Positions 24,235-33,329 of a DNA stretch of 64,000 nucleotides are shown piece after piece. Below the pieces are notes generated by a model. That model did not search any database. It was not told the origin of the DNA and worked only from the letters and a program-made list of their open reading frames with translations. This stretch comes from Arcticibacterium luteifluviistationis. GTDB taxonomy: Bacteria; Bacteroidota; Bacteroidia; Cytophagales; Spirosomataceae. Made by a program: the position numbers and the translations under genes. The DNA lies in NCBI RefSeq assembly GCF_003258705.1, contig NZ_CP029480.1, forward strand, positions 372,001 to 436,000, given 5' to 3'. Each line of letters opens with the position of its first letter. Position 1 is the stretch's first letter.

Positions 24235-26394
24235 TTATCTTTCAATAACTATTCCTTCAAAATCCGTCAAGGCTGGTAATATCAATTTCAAATAACCATT
24301 GGCATAAGTGAAAGCTAACTTCTCCTCCCCCTGCATGGTCCAGACTTTTTTAGGTTTAAAGTCCACCTTTACTTCAAATGCGATGTTTTGCTGCGTATGT
24401 GGTTCAAAGTAGGTATTACCGCTAAACCCTGTCAAATTAACTAAATGTAGAATATGTCCGTCCGACTTAAATGGCGTGTGAATAGTTACACCTTCTTTAT
24501 TCATCATAAAGTCTTGTAAAATCAGTTCTACTCTAGGGTGAGCATTATTGATAAGCTCTTTAAATGCATCAGGATGGATATTTTGCAAAGCATCCAAAAC
24601 TATGTTTTTATGCTGCTCATAACCATGTTGGTAGTAAATCTTGCCAATATTCATTGGCATCAATATATTCTTGCCTATTGTCTTCTTTTTGATTCCAATA
24701 CCGTAATAACCCGTTGGTTCGTGCCCACCTATCATTTCGGGTGGTCCTGGGCGTCCTTTGCTCAAAATTGGTAGTAAGGTTTGTACCTCTTTATCAAAAT
24801 CATATAAGCCAAGATTGAACTTGAAATGAATCATACTTTGTCCTTCAAAGCTTTTGAAGAAGTCTTTCTTAAGGGGCGTCAAATAGTTTCCTGCTCCATC
24901 ATTATCTTTATTGACAACACTTGCCCCAAACAAAGCTTTAAGGGCTGCAGGGTTATCAAAAAGGCTAGTATTAGTGGCTATCAATTGTACGCCTGCATCA
25001 GAAATTTCTTTTAAGGCTTCAATATCCCTATCGCTCAAATAATTGATATCTGGCAATATCAAAACCTTATATTTTCGTTTCAGTTTCTCCTTAAGATTCG
25101 CCAAATGATTATCTTGAATGACGTCAAACTGTACATGAGCTTCTTTTAGCATTAAAGACAAACCTCTGTATTCTTCCATCTTATCTCCTCCTGGCCAGTA
25201 GCCTGGAGCTATAACGGCTACAGAAGCTATACTTTCATATTTCCCAAAATACGGCTCATATTTCTTCTGATGGCCATATATTTTCTTCATGGTAGCAAAG
25301 TTCCGCTCGTCTTCATAGTCTCTTAAATCGCCCATCAGACTAACATCAGTACCACTACCGTTGGCAATATTTTCATACAATCTTATACTGATTTCCTCTG
25401 GTTCTATGGCGTTGTATCTACTTTGAAACGAAATCTGCTGGATACTGGCATTACTTACAATTTTGTCAGGGAAAGTTTGCTCTATGTGGGTGGTATTATC
25501 AGAAGCCGTGTATGGCCAGTATGGTAAACCATGCGTCTGACTCTCATGCCTGATAATGTCAACCGACTCTTCCAAATATGTACAAATGGCTATTTTCTTT
25601 CCAGAAGATCGCAATATTTCCCCTTTTGAAGAAACTTTCTCTTGCGAAGATTTGACCACGGCATGGAGTCTTTTTGACCAATCTTCAATACTCGCTGTTT
25701 TAAATTCTAAATACTTATTAAAAACGGGGTCTGTTCTGTCTTCTTTTAAGGGTAAAGTTAATCCGCCGCTCCATGCTGCAAATGCCTTTTTGTCGTATTC
25801 ATTTTGGTCAATGCCCACATAAATATTCTCATATGGGTTTCGGGTTTGATAGCCTGGCATGTTTAAGAAAATACCATCAATGTCAAATTTGCTTATGACC
25901 TCTTCCACTATCTTAAAAGCCTTTTCTTGCACATAAGGAGCATTAATACTCACTACATATTTATCTGTATTGATAATACGCTCGCCTTTGGCAGAAATAT
26001 AAAACCAGTCGGGATGTGCTTTAAAAATGGTTTCATGAGCTCTACTGAAGTCAAAGCGAATAATAACGCGGATTCCGTTTTCATGGCATCTTTCTACTAT
26101 CCTACCCATTTCACCGGGTTTCATATAAGGATTAGTGTATTCAAATTCTAAATCAGATTGGTAAAAAGACATAATACCTGCACCATTAATAATTAAGGTA
26201 TTGGCAGAAAAAGCCTTTAAATCTTCCACAATTTCATCAGCATCAATATTAGCGGCCTCATAGGCAGGCAAATTCATTTGAATGAGTCGAAGATTATTCC
26301 GTTTCCACCATTCAGAGTCATCAGAAGAAGAAATTGGATTTTGTGCCAAGGCACTAATTGAACAAAAGAAGCAGAGTAGTTTTATAAATTTCAT
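24235..26394 (-). CDS. Secreted glycoside hydrolase-like protein (GHL6 / beta-galactosidase trimerisation type)
   Basis: A 719-residue exported protein, signal peptide MKFIKLLCFFCSISALAQ. Residues about 30-340 look like a TIM barrel of the 'hypothetical glycosyl hydrolase 6' group: I-R-V-I-I-R-F-D-F-S-R-A-H, then H-P-D-W-F-Y and F-D-I-D-G-I-F-L-N. Residues about 390-560 resemble the beta-galactosidase trimerisation fold (V-L-I-L-P-D-I-N-Y-L-S-D). A small beta domain ends the protein. Relatives are linked to alpha-fucosidases and GH42-like enzymes, but a catalytic pair cannot be assigned with confidence. It is opposite the FucP-type transporter. Confidence 0.75.
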   Translation of the reverse strand: MKFIKLLCFFCSISALAQNPISSSDDSEWWKRNNLRLIQMNLPAYEAANIDADEIVEDLKAFSANTLIINGAGIMSFYQSDLEFEYTNPYMKPGEMGRIVERCHENGIRVIIRFDFSRAHETIFKAHPDWFYISAKGERIINTDKYVVSINAPYVQEKAFKIVEEVISKFDIDGIFLNMPGYQTRNPYENIYVGIDQNEYDKKAFAAWSGGLTLPLKEDRTDPVFNKYLEFKTASIEDWSKRLHAVVKSSQEKVSSKGEILRSSGKKIAICTYLEESVDIIRHESQTHGLPYWPYTASDNTTHIEQTFPDKIVSNASIQQISFQSRYNAIEPEEISIRLYENIANGSGTDVSLMGDLRDYEDERNFATMKKIYGHQKKYEPYFGKYESIASVAVIAPGYWPGGDKMEEYRGLSLMLKEAHVQFDVIQDNHLANLKEKLKRKYKVLILPDINYLSDRDIEALKEISDAGVQLIATNTSLFDNPAALKALFGASVVNKDNDGAGNYLTPLKKDFFKSFEGQSMIHFKFNLGLYDFDKEVQTLLPILSKGRPGPPEMIGGHEPTGYYGIGIKKKTIGKNILMPMNIGKIYYQHGYEQHKNIVLDALQNIHPDAFKELINNAHPRVELILQDFMMNKEGVTIHTPFKSDGHILHLVNLTGFSGNTYFEPHTQQNIAFEVKVDFKPKKVWTMQGEEKLAFTYANGYLKLILPALTDFEGIVIER

Positions 26395-26464
26395 TTTATA
26401 GGGTTACGTTCCTGAAATTTACGAGGGAATTAAACAAAGCCCAAAAGGAATAGATGAAAGGAGT

Positions 26465-26506
26465 AAAAAAGAATTGACGCTATTTCCTAAGAAATAGCGT
26501 CAATTT
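26465..26506 (-). terminator. Terminator of the giant secreted protein gene
   Basis: A perfect 15-bp stem (26472-26486 with 26491-26505) and 4-base loop are followed on the minus strand by six T. It lies 46 bases past the stop of the 1987-residue protein. Confidence 0.92.
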
Positions 26507-26551
26507 CAAAATTGTCAATAATTAAATAGATTTGATTAGTATTTCAGTCTA

Positions 26552-29500
26552 TTAATCATTGAAAGAAAAGCTGTCGTTTGAGGCTATCACTACTTTATGA
26601 TAGCTCACCTTTCCGTTTGTTTTTCCAATAAACTTCATAATATATGTACCCGTTTTCAGTTCATTGGTATTTAACTCAATACTATTTCCTCCAATTTTAT
26701 AAACCTCGTCTGAACTAAAATCTTCAACCAAGGCTGCGAAAGAATTATATAGTTTAATGTCAAACTCTTGGTCAATTTCACTGGTGAAAGTAATCTTAAT
26801 CATACCATCTTTCCCAATTTCTTGTGTAATTGCGTTTGAAGCAAAAATTGAGTTAGCACTTGTATTACCAAATGTTCCTATAGACTGATTTTTTTCACCT
26901 TTAGGATTAGTCTCAGAACCTGTGGTTACATTAGGACAATCTTCCAAAGTAGCAATAAAAATACTCCCATTATCTGCCTTGAATCCAGGCTTTAAAGTAA
27001 TAGATTTCTCTCCTTTAAATACCACCGTGGTAGGAGATTGAACCTTTCCACTCGACTCCAATATTAACTTGTGATAGGTATCGGCTGCCAAGCTTGTATT
27101 TCCCAAGGCATTATTGTTTTGGGTAAATGGCAATCCACCGTTTTCACAATCATCGGCATCATCATTAAGTATGCTAAGGGTTACCTTATTGCTTCCTCCA
27201 ATATTATATCCACCACCACTTAGTATTCCAAATATTATGGTTTCATCTGGTTCTAGAATTGCATCTCCCTTTGGGTCTATTTTTAGCGTTGCTTTTGTTG
27301 CTCCCTTAGGAATAGTAATAGCACCTTCATTACCATTATATGTTCTATGACCACTCACTGTATAATCGCTGCCAAAAGTTGCAGTACCAGCTACAATGAA
27401 GTAAACCACTATAGTATCTGAAGCTGCACTACCAATCGAGAAGTCTACACTTAAAAAACCTAGTTCATCCTCACTTATAGTTGTAGAAGTACTTGATGTT
27501 GATGCAGAAGTACTAAATCCGGAACTTGGTGTATTGATATTTGCAAAATATGGAATTAGGGTGTTCACAATGTCATTCCCAATGTTAAAGTTCCATGTAA
27601 AAGCGTTTGGACTCGGGTTTCCATTTGCGTCAATTATGTTAGTTAAAACTACCTCTAGGCTGTCACCAAGCCATGGCGTAAGATCTACCGTGGGTGTAAT
27701 TTTTATTTTATTGTTATAACAACTAATCTCAGCTGGAACAGTAGCATCATTTGAAAGCCTTTTAAAGCTAAAATTAAAAGCTGAAATACTGTTACATGAT
27801 AGATTCTCATTAAAACTATGTGAAATTTCATCACCTAGAGAATAAATATCGTCTAAAGGCTGTGGAGCACCAAAAGCCAAAGGAGGCTTACGGTCAATAA
27901 CGCCAGTGGCTCTTTGAGAGATGATTGTTTGCAATCCACATTTAAGTTTTAGTCTAAAACTATAGTTTCCATCAACCAAATTTGTTACATCAAAATTCAA
28001 GAGAGTTCCAAAAGCATTGTTCTGAATTTGAGCTTTTTGAAGAGTAACCCCAGAGTTCCATTGATTTGAGCCTTGAATCGAATATTCGATTTCAATATTG
28101 TCCAAATTAGCCCACACATAATCAGTAATTTGGATGGGTAGAAGGTTGTTAGAATTACTATTTACTACAAAGCCATTCTCTGGTAATGCGAGCGTTACAG
28201 GGCTACAAGCATTTTGGAAATTGGTATGTATTTGTACTTCTTTTTTAACATCCATCTTAGTAACATTACCGCTTTCACAAGCATCATACGCTTGAAAAGT
28301 CATTCCCTCAAATGAATATACATTTGGATTAAACCTTGTTACACCTACCGTCAAATCTTGATTCTGTAAGTAGTTTAAAGGATAATCAAAAGGGCCAACA
28401 CCATTCCCTTCAATGGTAACCGTTGCTCCTGTACTACTGCTAGTTACGTATCTTACGAAATAGGTTCGTGCCTCTTCACTTTGACTAGTGTTTCCAATAT
28501 TTAAATTATAAATCGCTTGTCCATTTGCTGGGACGCCAGATTGTAAAGGACTGCCTACTACGGAAAAGGAGATGTCATCTCGGGGCTGCGTCCCTTCTTC
28601 GTAAGGGCAACTGCTTGTTCCTGCTACAAGGTCAAAAACTGGCGTATTATAAACAGGGTCAGTTTTTATATCTACAGAGAAAAAATCACCTGCATCGTCA
28701 TCATCAATTGTGAACTCGGTAGTGGTGCTAGTGGTTTGTGTAGTTGTTTCTGCCTCACCTGTTTCCATTTTAAAATTTGCTGTAACTCCACCGTTAATAC
28801 CGGCTCCAGCGATTTCTAAGCCTAGTTGCAAAGCAACTTGTTCATCCAGCTCTAAAGCAAATTCTACAGTAGAAACGCCAGAAGAACTTGTAGTTACAGA
28901 AGAGGATTGAGGGCCGGTAGCACCATCAAAAGAAACGTTCTCAACGAACTTAGCTTCTCTTTTTAGTTTTGTATTATTGTCAACAACCTGATGCCATACG
29001 TTAATTTGATCTTGCCATTTATCTATTTCTGCCTGGGTGTTTCCAACCATATCTCTAAAACCAGTTAAATCTGGTATAAGCGTATTTAATATATGGTTTT
29101 CGGAGTAACTGTATGTAGTAGCAAATCCATCATTGGCAATCATCATTCTACTTTCTCGATAAAATGAGCAAGAATCTGGAGAATAGAAAATTTCATTGAT
29201 TGGAGCATATTTTAGATTCATCGCCGCTCCTACATAAATATCGCCTATGGAACCGATAATCTCAGGGTTATTCGCTGTAGAATAGCTTTGTTTAATTTCA
29301 GAGGAGAGAATTACTTCTCTAGCATTTTTGGAGGTTCCGCTAGTTGTGATATTTAAACCAAGATCGGCCCAAACTTTAGTCTCTATAGTTACGCCAAAAC
29401 CAGCTTCAAACTCTGCCCCCACCCTTACATTTGACCAGATAGACTCTTTCTTATTTTTTGAACCAAAAAACCTATTTGCAGTCTCTATCTTCGTATTTTG

Positions 29501-32500
29501 ACTCCAAGAGCTCGAACTCGCATCACCAGGTGGGTCTCTTAAAATAAGAAACGGTATTTGAGGACTTACTGTTGCAAAAGTTCCAATACTAGTCTTGATT
29601 CCTGTAACTACTGGAGTTAGTACCAAGGGAGTTGCCGACCTACCCCAAACATCGGTGAAATTAAATGAAAGTGTTTTATGATAAGGAGCGATAATATTGG
29701 GTTGATCCGCAGTTAGTGTAATTGCTTTTATACCATTTACTGTGAGAGAGTCAAATTGCTCGTTGGTATCGTCGCCTTGTATATTGGTAAAAATGGTAAG
29801 TACACTGTCTTTTGCAGCACATCCTTTTGCTGGGTCACCTTGAAATACTTTAACAGTAAACGTCCTTGGAGTGCTTTGTGCAAAAATTGGATTAGCATCT
29901 AAATTATTACTTCCCGCAAGTGGTGAACCAGAGCAATTAGGTCCTTCAAGTCCAAAAGCTTGAATTTGCGGCCTTTCTTCAAAAATCAAATTCATGGTAG
30001 TGTCTGAGCTTGTAATATCTCTTACCAAAGAATCGAGCGGATAAGCATTTAAAAATGCCGCCATCTCTGCCGAATTAAAGTCTGAACCCGATGGAATATT
30101 ACTAAAGCTATTGACGCTGACCTTATATTTTCCCGCTGGTAGGCGTATGGAATAAAAGCCAGAACCAGAATTGGTCGTTAAATTATGGACGAAACATGGT
30201 GCCACTGGACTACCGCCTACATCTGGTAAAACTTGTGAGAATGTTAAGTTTGCTTGCCCTATATATTGCTCACAGTCTGCTTTCACATAACCAGAAATTA
30301 CATGCGTAGTAGTATCAACAAAGTTGACATTTGGAATTTCTAAGTCTTCACCGACTGCTAAATCTATGGAATCTGGTGCAAATTGATGACTTAAGAACCT
30401 TGGCTTTATACGGTAATTACCTTGCTGGCTTACAGAAAGTGCGTACGTACCATCTGTAATTGAATTATTAGACAAGTACTGGCCGTTTATAAGAAATTCT
30501 ACATCTTTAATAGGGCAAGTTATTGGTTGGGAAACAGTCCCTCCTACACAGGTAGCACACTCTTGAACTACATTACCAGTTATGCTAAAAACAGATTCGT
30601 CGATAAAATCGACTTCGGTTAGAGATGGAATTTGAAAATTGAGAGTTTTGTTTAGTGATATAGGATTAAAAACATGATCTCCTTTTGAAGGTGTCACTAC
30701 GAAATTAGCCGTTCCTCCTCCTACAGCATCACTTTCTCCATAATAAATGCCAGGAATTGCGTATGCACCGTCAGTACCGGTAGTGGTAGTATAGGTTTTA
30801 TTTGCTTGCCCACCAGGTACTGCTGTTGTTCTTGTGAGAGAAATGGTGACATTGTTCACCCCAGATTGAGATGGACTACGTACTTTACCTTGCAATACAC
30901 CATTAGGGTTGATAACTTTCACCTCTTGCTCGTTGGAATAAGCTTTTCCATTGTACCCTCCTACACCATCGCAGGTATTTGCAATTTTTCTCCTAAATTT
31001 TGTTGTAGCCGATAGGTTGGATGGAATGGTATAAGATTGACCATTATTTGTATTATCTGCATTACTCCAACTTATACCACCATTGGTACTTTTTTCCCAT
31101 GTAATGCTTTGAGAAGGCGAGGCACTTGCATTGGCTGTAGAGTTTAAAATATTCCCCGTTACCTCTTGTGGATATGGCAGTAAAGTTGCCCCACTTATAG
31201 AACCAGCTGTTAAAGTACGATTGTGTGTACCTATAACTACCTGACTAGTACCAGCCTGACTTCCACAGTCGGACGCAATTCTGTAAATATAAGCTGTTTG
31301 ACCTGCTGCAAGGGTTCCAAGATCAGCTGAGGATGCTCCTGTTCCAGCAGCAGCAATATGTTGCCAAGGAATCACTGGAGATCCATTTTCATAAATAGTT
31401 CTATACCATTTGTAGGAAATTGACCCTAAAGTACTTGTTGCAGCAACTGAATTAGGAATGGTAGGAATCGATTGACCTGGACAAATAGTACTAACGGATG
31501 GATAAGCAAGGCTACCAGGTGTAACAGTTAAAGGGTCAACCGTAACACCAAGTTGGAATTTTCCTTTATAAAGGTTTGCTGAGTTTATCCCTTCTACAAC
31601 TACATAATACGTCCCTGGGCACAAGTCTTTTATTATTTGAGACATATTACCTCCTATGTAGGAATTAGTAGCTATAACACTTTCAGATGAATTTAATAAA
31701 GTAAGACTGGTATACTTAATACCGTCTGCTGCATTAACTATCGAGGGGTAATTAGTAGATAAAGTGACTTTTTTACTGGTATTAATGGTAAATTTATAGG
31801 TAACATCATTACCGGAGGTAAAGCCTGTACCACTCCATTGATTTCGATACCCAACATAAGTATCTCCCCCAACAGGGCTTGATCTATTATGGTTTAGGTG
31901 TGTTTTGGTGCCTGAAGTTAATGTTCCAAAATCTAGAGCGTTCCCTTTGTCTCCAGCCCCAAATCTCCAAGTATACTTTGCTCTTATTTTTGCCGGGGTA
32001 AGTGTTCCTCCAAAACTTATATCAGCCTCCCATGGAGTCCATTGTGAGGATGGACTACCTAAGAAATACAAATTATGAGCATAAGAATGTAATTGGTCAT
32101 CGTCATTGTCTACGATACATCTATCACCCACGTTATCTTCCCAAGCAAGCACATGGTAATCAAACCTTCCTGTTGTATTGCCATAAATTACACCCATTGA
32201 CTGAGATACCACACTTCCCCACACATCTGAAGTTAGGTTCTGTGTATAACAAGTTTTAGGATTATTTGCTACACCTCTAGTTGTACTAAAAAGAACTGTT
32301 GTGTTATAATCGGTATCATTTCTTGCTGTAGAAATAAACGTTTGGTCAGGGGCTCCTTCGTGCGGCCAAAATTCATCATCAATTTTTCCATAACCTTGTG
32401 TAAAATGAACATCAATGTTGTAGGAGCTCCCATTAATTACCTGAGCCTGTAAGGAGAGTGTCAGAAAGAATGCAATGACCCCTATAAAGCCTTTGAAAAA

Positions 32501-32515
32501 TAGTTTTCTTTTCAT
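26552..32515 (-). CDS. Giant secreted multidomain protein (Calx-beta, coathanger, T9SS-like C-terminus)
   Basis: 1987 residues with signal peptide ending S-L-Q-A-Q. In order: an N-terminal lectin- or sandwich-like region (about 25-330), an Ig-like part (about 340-450), a carboxypeptidase-regulatory-like domain starting G-V-L-Q-G-K-V-R near 540, and a second near 650 (G-N-V-V-Q-E-C-A-T-C). A large central region of unknown fold (about 950-1300) carries Thr/Ser-rich strands and S-S-C-P-Y-E-E-G-T-Q. Later come a Calx-beta domain near 1700 (G-T-A-T-F-G-S-D-Y-T), a 3-coathanger stack near 1840 (S-I-T-L-K-P-G-F-K-A) and a type IX-like sorting domain (about 1905-1985; N-E-L-K-T-G-T-Y-I-M-K-F). Likely surface-attached or released; the function is unknown. 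It follows a LytTR gene by 11 bases. Confidence 0.85.
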   Translation of the reverse strand: MKRKLFFKGFIGVIAFFLTLSLQAQVINGSSYNIDVHFTQGYGKIDDEFWPHEGAPDQTFISTARNDTDYNTTVLFSTTRGVANNPKTCYTQNLTSDVWGSVVSQSMGVIYGNTTGRFDYHVLAWEDNVGDRCIVDNDDDQLHSYAHNLYFLGSPSSQWTPWEADISFGGTLTPAKIRAKYTWRFGAGDKGNALDFGTLTSGTKTHLNHNRSSPVGGDTYVGYRNQWSGTGFTSGNDVTYKFTINTSKKVTLSTNYPSIVNAADGIKYTSLTLLNSSESVIATNSYIGGNMSQIIKDLCPGTYYVVVEGINSANLYKGKFQLGVTVDPLTVTPGSLAYPSVSTICPGQSIPTIPNSVAATSTLGSISYKWYRTIYENGSPVIPWQHIAAAGTGASSADLGTLAAGQTAYIYRIASDCGSQAGTSQVVIGTHNRTLTAGSISGATLLPYPQEVTGNILNSTANASASPSQSITWEKSTNGGISWSNADNTNNGQSYTIPSNLSATTKFRRKIANTCDGVGGYNGKAYSNEQEVKVINPNGVLQGKVRSPSQSGVNNVTISLTRTTAVPGGQANKTYTTTTGTDGAYAIPGIYYGESDAVGGGTANFVVTPSKGDHVFNPISLNKTLNFQIPSLTEVDFIDESVFSITGNVVQECATCVGGTVSQPITCPIKDVEFLINGQYLSNNSITDGTYALSVSQQGNYRIKPRFLSHQFAPDSIDLAVGEDLEIPNVNFVDTTTHVISGYVKADCEQYIGQANLTFSQVLPDVGGSPVAPCFVHNLTTNSGSGFYSIRLPAGKYKVSVNSFSNIPSGSDFNSAEMAAFLNAYPLDSLVRDITSSDTTMNLIFEERPQIQAFGLEGPNCSGSPLAGSNNLDANPIFAQSTPRTFTVKVFQGDPAKGCAAKDSVLTIFTNIQGDDTNEQFDSLTVNGIKAITLTADQPNIIAPYHKTLSFNFTDVWGRSATPLVLTPVVTGIKTSIGTFATVSPQIPFLILRDPPGDASSSSWSQNTKIETANRFFGSKNKKESIWSNVRVGAEFEAGFGVTIETKVWADLGLNITTSGTSKNAREVILSSEIKQSYSTANNPEIIGSIGDIYVGAAMNLKYAPINEIFYSPDSCSFYRESRMMIANDGFATTYSYSENHILNTLIPDLTGFRDMVGNTQAEIDKWQDQINVWHQVVDNNTKLKREAKFVENVSFDGATGPQSSSVTTSSSGVSTVEFALELDEQVALQLGLEIAGAGINGGVTANFKMETGEAETTTQTTSTTTEFTIDDDDAGDFFSVDIKTDPVYNTPVFDLVAGTSSCPYEEGTQPRDDISFSVVGSPLQSGVPANGQAIYNLNIGNTSQSEEARTYFVRYVTSSSTGATVTIEGNGVGPFDYPLNYLQNQDLTVGVTRFNPNVYSFEGMTFQAYDACESGNVTKMDVKKEVQIHTNFQNACSPVTLALPENGFVVNSNSNNLLPIQITDYVWANLDNIEIEYSIQGSNQWNSGVTLQKAQIQNNAFGTLLNFDVTNLVDGNYSFRLKLKCGLQTIISQRATGVIDRKPPLAFGAPQPLDDIYSLGDEISHSFNENLSCNSISAFNFSFKRLSNDATVPAEISCYNNKIKITPTVDLTPWLGDSLEVVLTNIIDANGNPSPNAFTWNFNIGNDIVNTLIPYFANINTPSSGFSTSASTSSTSTTISEDELGFLSVDFSIGSAASDTIVVYFIVAGTATFGSDYTVSGHRTYNGNEGAITIPKGATKATLKIDPKGDAILEPDETIIFGILSGGGYNIGGSNKVTLSILNDDADDCENGGLPFTQNNNALGNTSLAADTYHKLILESSGKVQSPTTVVFKGEKSITLKPGFKADNGSIFIATLEDCPNVTTGSETNPKGEKNQSIGTFGNTSANSIFASNAITQEIGKDGMIKITFTSEIDQEFDIKLYNSFAALVEDFSSDEVYKIGGNSIELNTNELKTGTYIMKFIGKTNGKVSYHKVVIASNDSFSFND

Positions 32516-32526
32516 GATTTTTTTGG

Positions 32527-32892
32527 TTAAAGGACAAATAATTTGTTTTGCAAAAACTCAGAAAGGTTAGCTTGTCGTCTTCTTGAAACGGCTATTTTCA
32601 GCTTCTTTTGACCTTGATTTACAGATACACTTATCAAGGATTTTTGACTAAAAATAGAGCATTTGTCAAGGAACTTGAGATTAACCACCGTAGACCTATT
32701 CACTCTAAAAAAGTCAAAACCATCTAGTCGTTTTTCAATAGTTCCTATGGTAGTGGAGCTCAGTATTTTTGAGCCATCCATAAGGAACACTTCTGTATAA
32801 TTGACATCGGCTTTTAGCATCAAAATGTCGTTGGGTGGAATTAGTTTGCGGGCTCCTACATGGATGAGCTGTTCTTTATTTAAAGTTTTCAT
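32527..32892 (-). CDS. Stand-alone LytTR DNA-binding regulator
   Basis: A 121-residue protein that is essentially one LytTR domain: L-K-A-D-V-N-Y-T-E-V-F-L near 28, then F-F-R-V-N-R-S-T-V-V-N-L-K-F-L in the middle and V-S-R-R-R near the end. No receiver or membrane part is present. It ends 11 bases before the giant protein gene, so both are probably one transcript and the regulator may control that transcript. The start is the ATG at 32892; the TTG two codons upstream is less likely. Confidence 0.85.
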   Translation of the reverse strand: MKTLNKEQLIHVGARKLIPPNDILMLKADVNYTEVFLMDGSKILSSTTIGTIEKRLDGFDFFRVNRSTVVNLKFLDKCSIFSQKSLISVSVNQGQKKLKIAVSRRRQANLSEFLQNKLFVL

Positions 32893-33329
32893 ACTCAAGG
32901 TTTTTAGGTTGCTTATCTTATATGAATTTACGGCTCGTTCGCACTGAGCTATGAGACTAATCAGTCAAATTGTAGGACAAACTGTGCATGACTAATTTTG
33001 AATGGAGGGATAGTTTTCATTTCCTTATAGTTTTTGGTTTAACTATAGGAAAGTTCAGTTTTCAGCACTGAAACTAAAACCGATCTAGGACGAAGGCACC
33101 TAAATAGTGTCCGAAGGGTACGAATTATTGATCAAAGAGAATTAAGGCAGGGGATATATCAAATAGGAATGCCTGAGTTCTTTTAAAAGCCAAACATTTT
33201 TTTGGGATATTTTCTTTAGAAGAACAAGGGTTTTAGCTATACCACGTAATAAATAAAGACATATCGTTTGGGACATCAACAAGTTCTACAAGGTTAGTTT
33301 GTTACTTTTAGAGAACAAAACTTGCCAAA
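32893..33329. other. Divergent intergenic region with two small palindromes
   Basis: 437 bases without a credible ORF, between the LytTR gene (minus) and the GH71/99-like gene (plus). TATAGTT/AACTATA (33026-33032 with 33041-33047) and TTTCAG/CTGAAA (33060-33065 with 33068-33073) are inverted repeats 12 bases apart, placed where a shared regulator could act. TACTTTTA (33303-33310) is one base off the TAnnTTTG box and could be the promoter for the plus gene. Confidence 0.45.
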
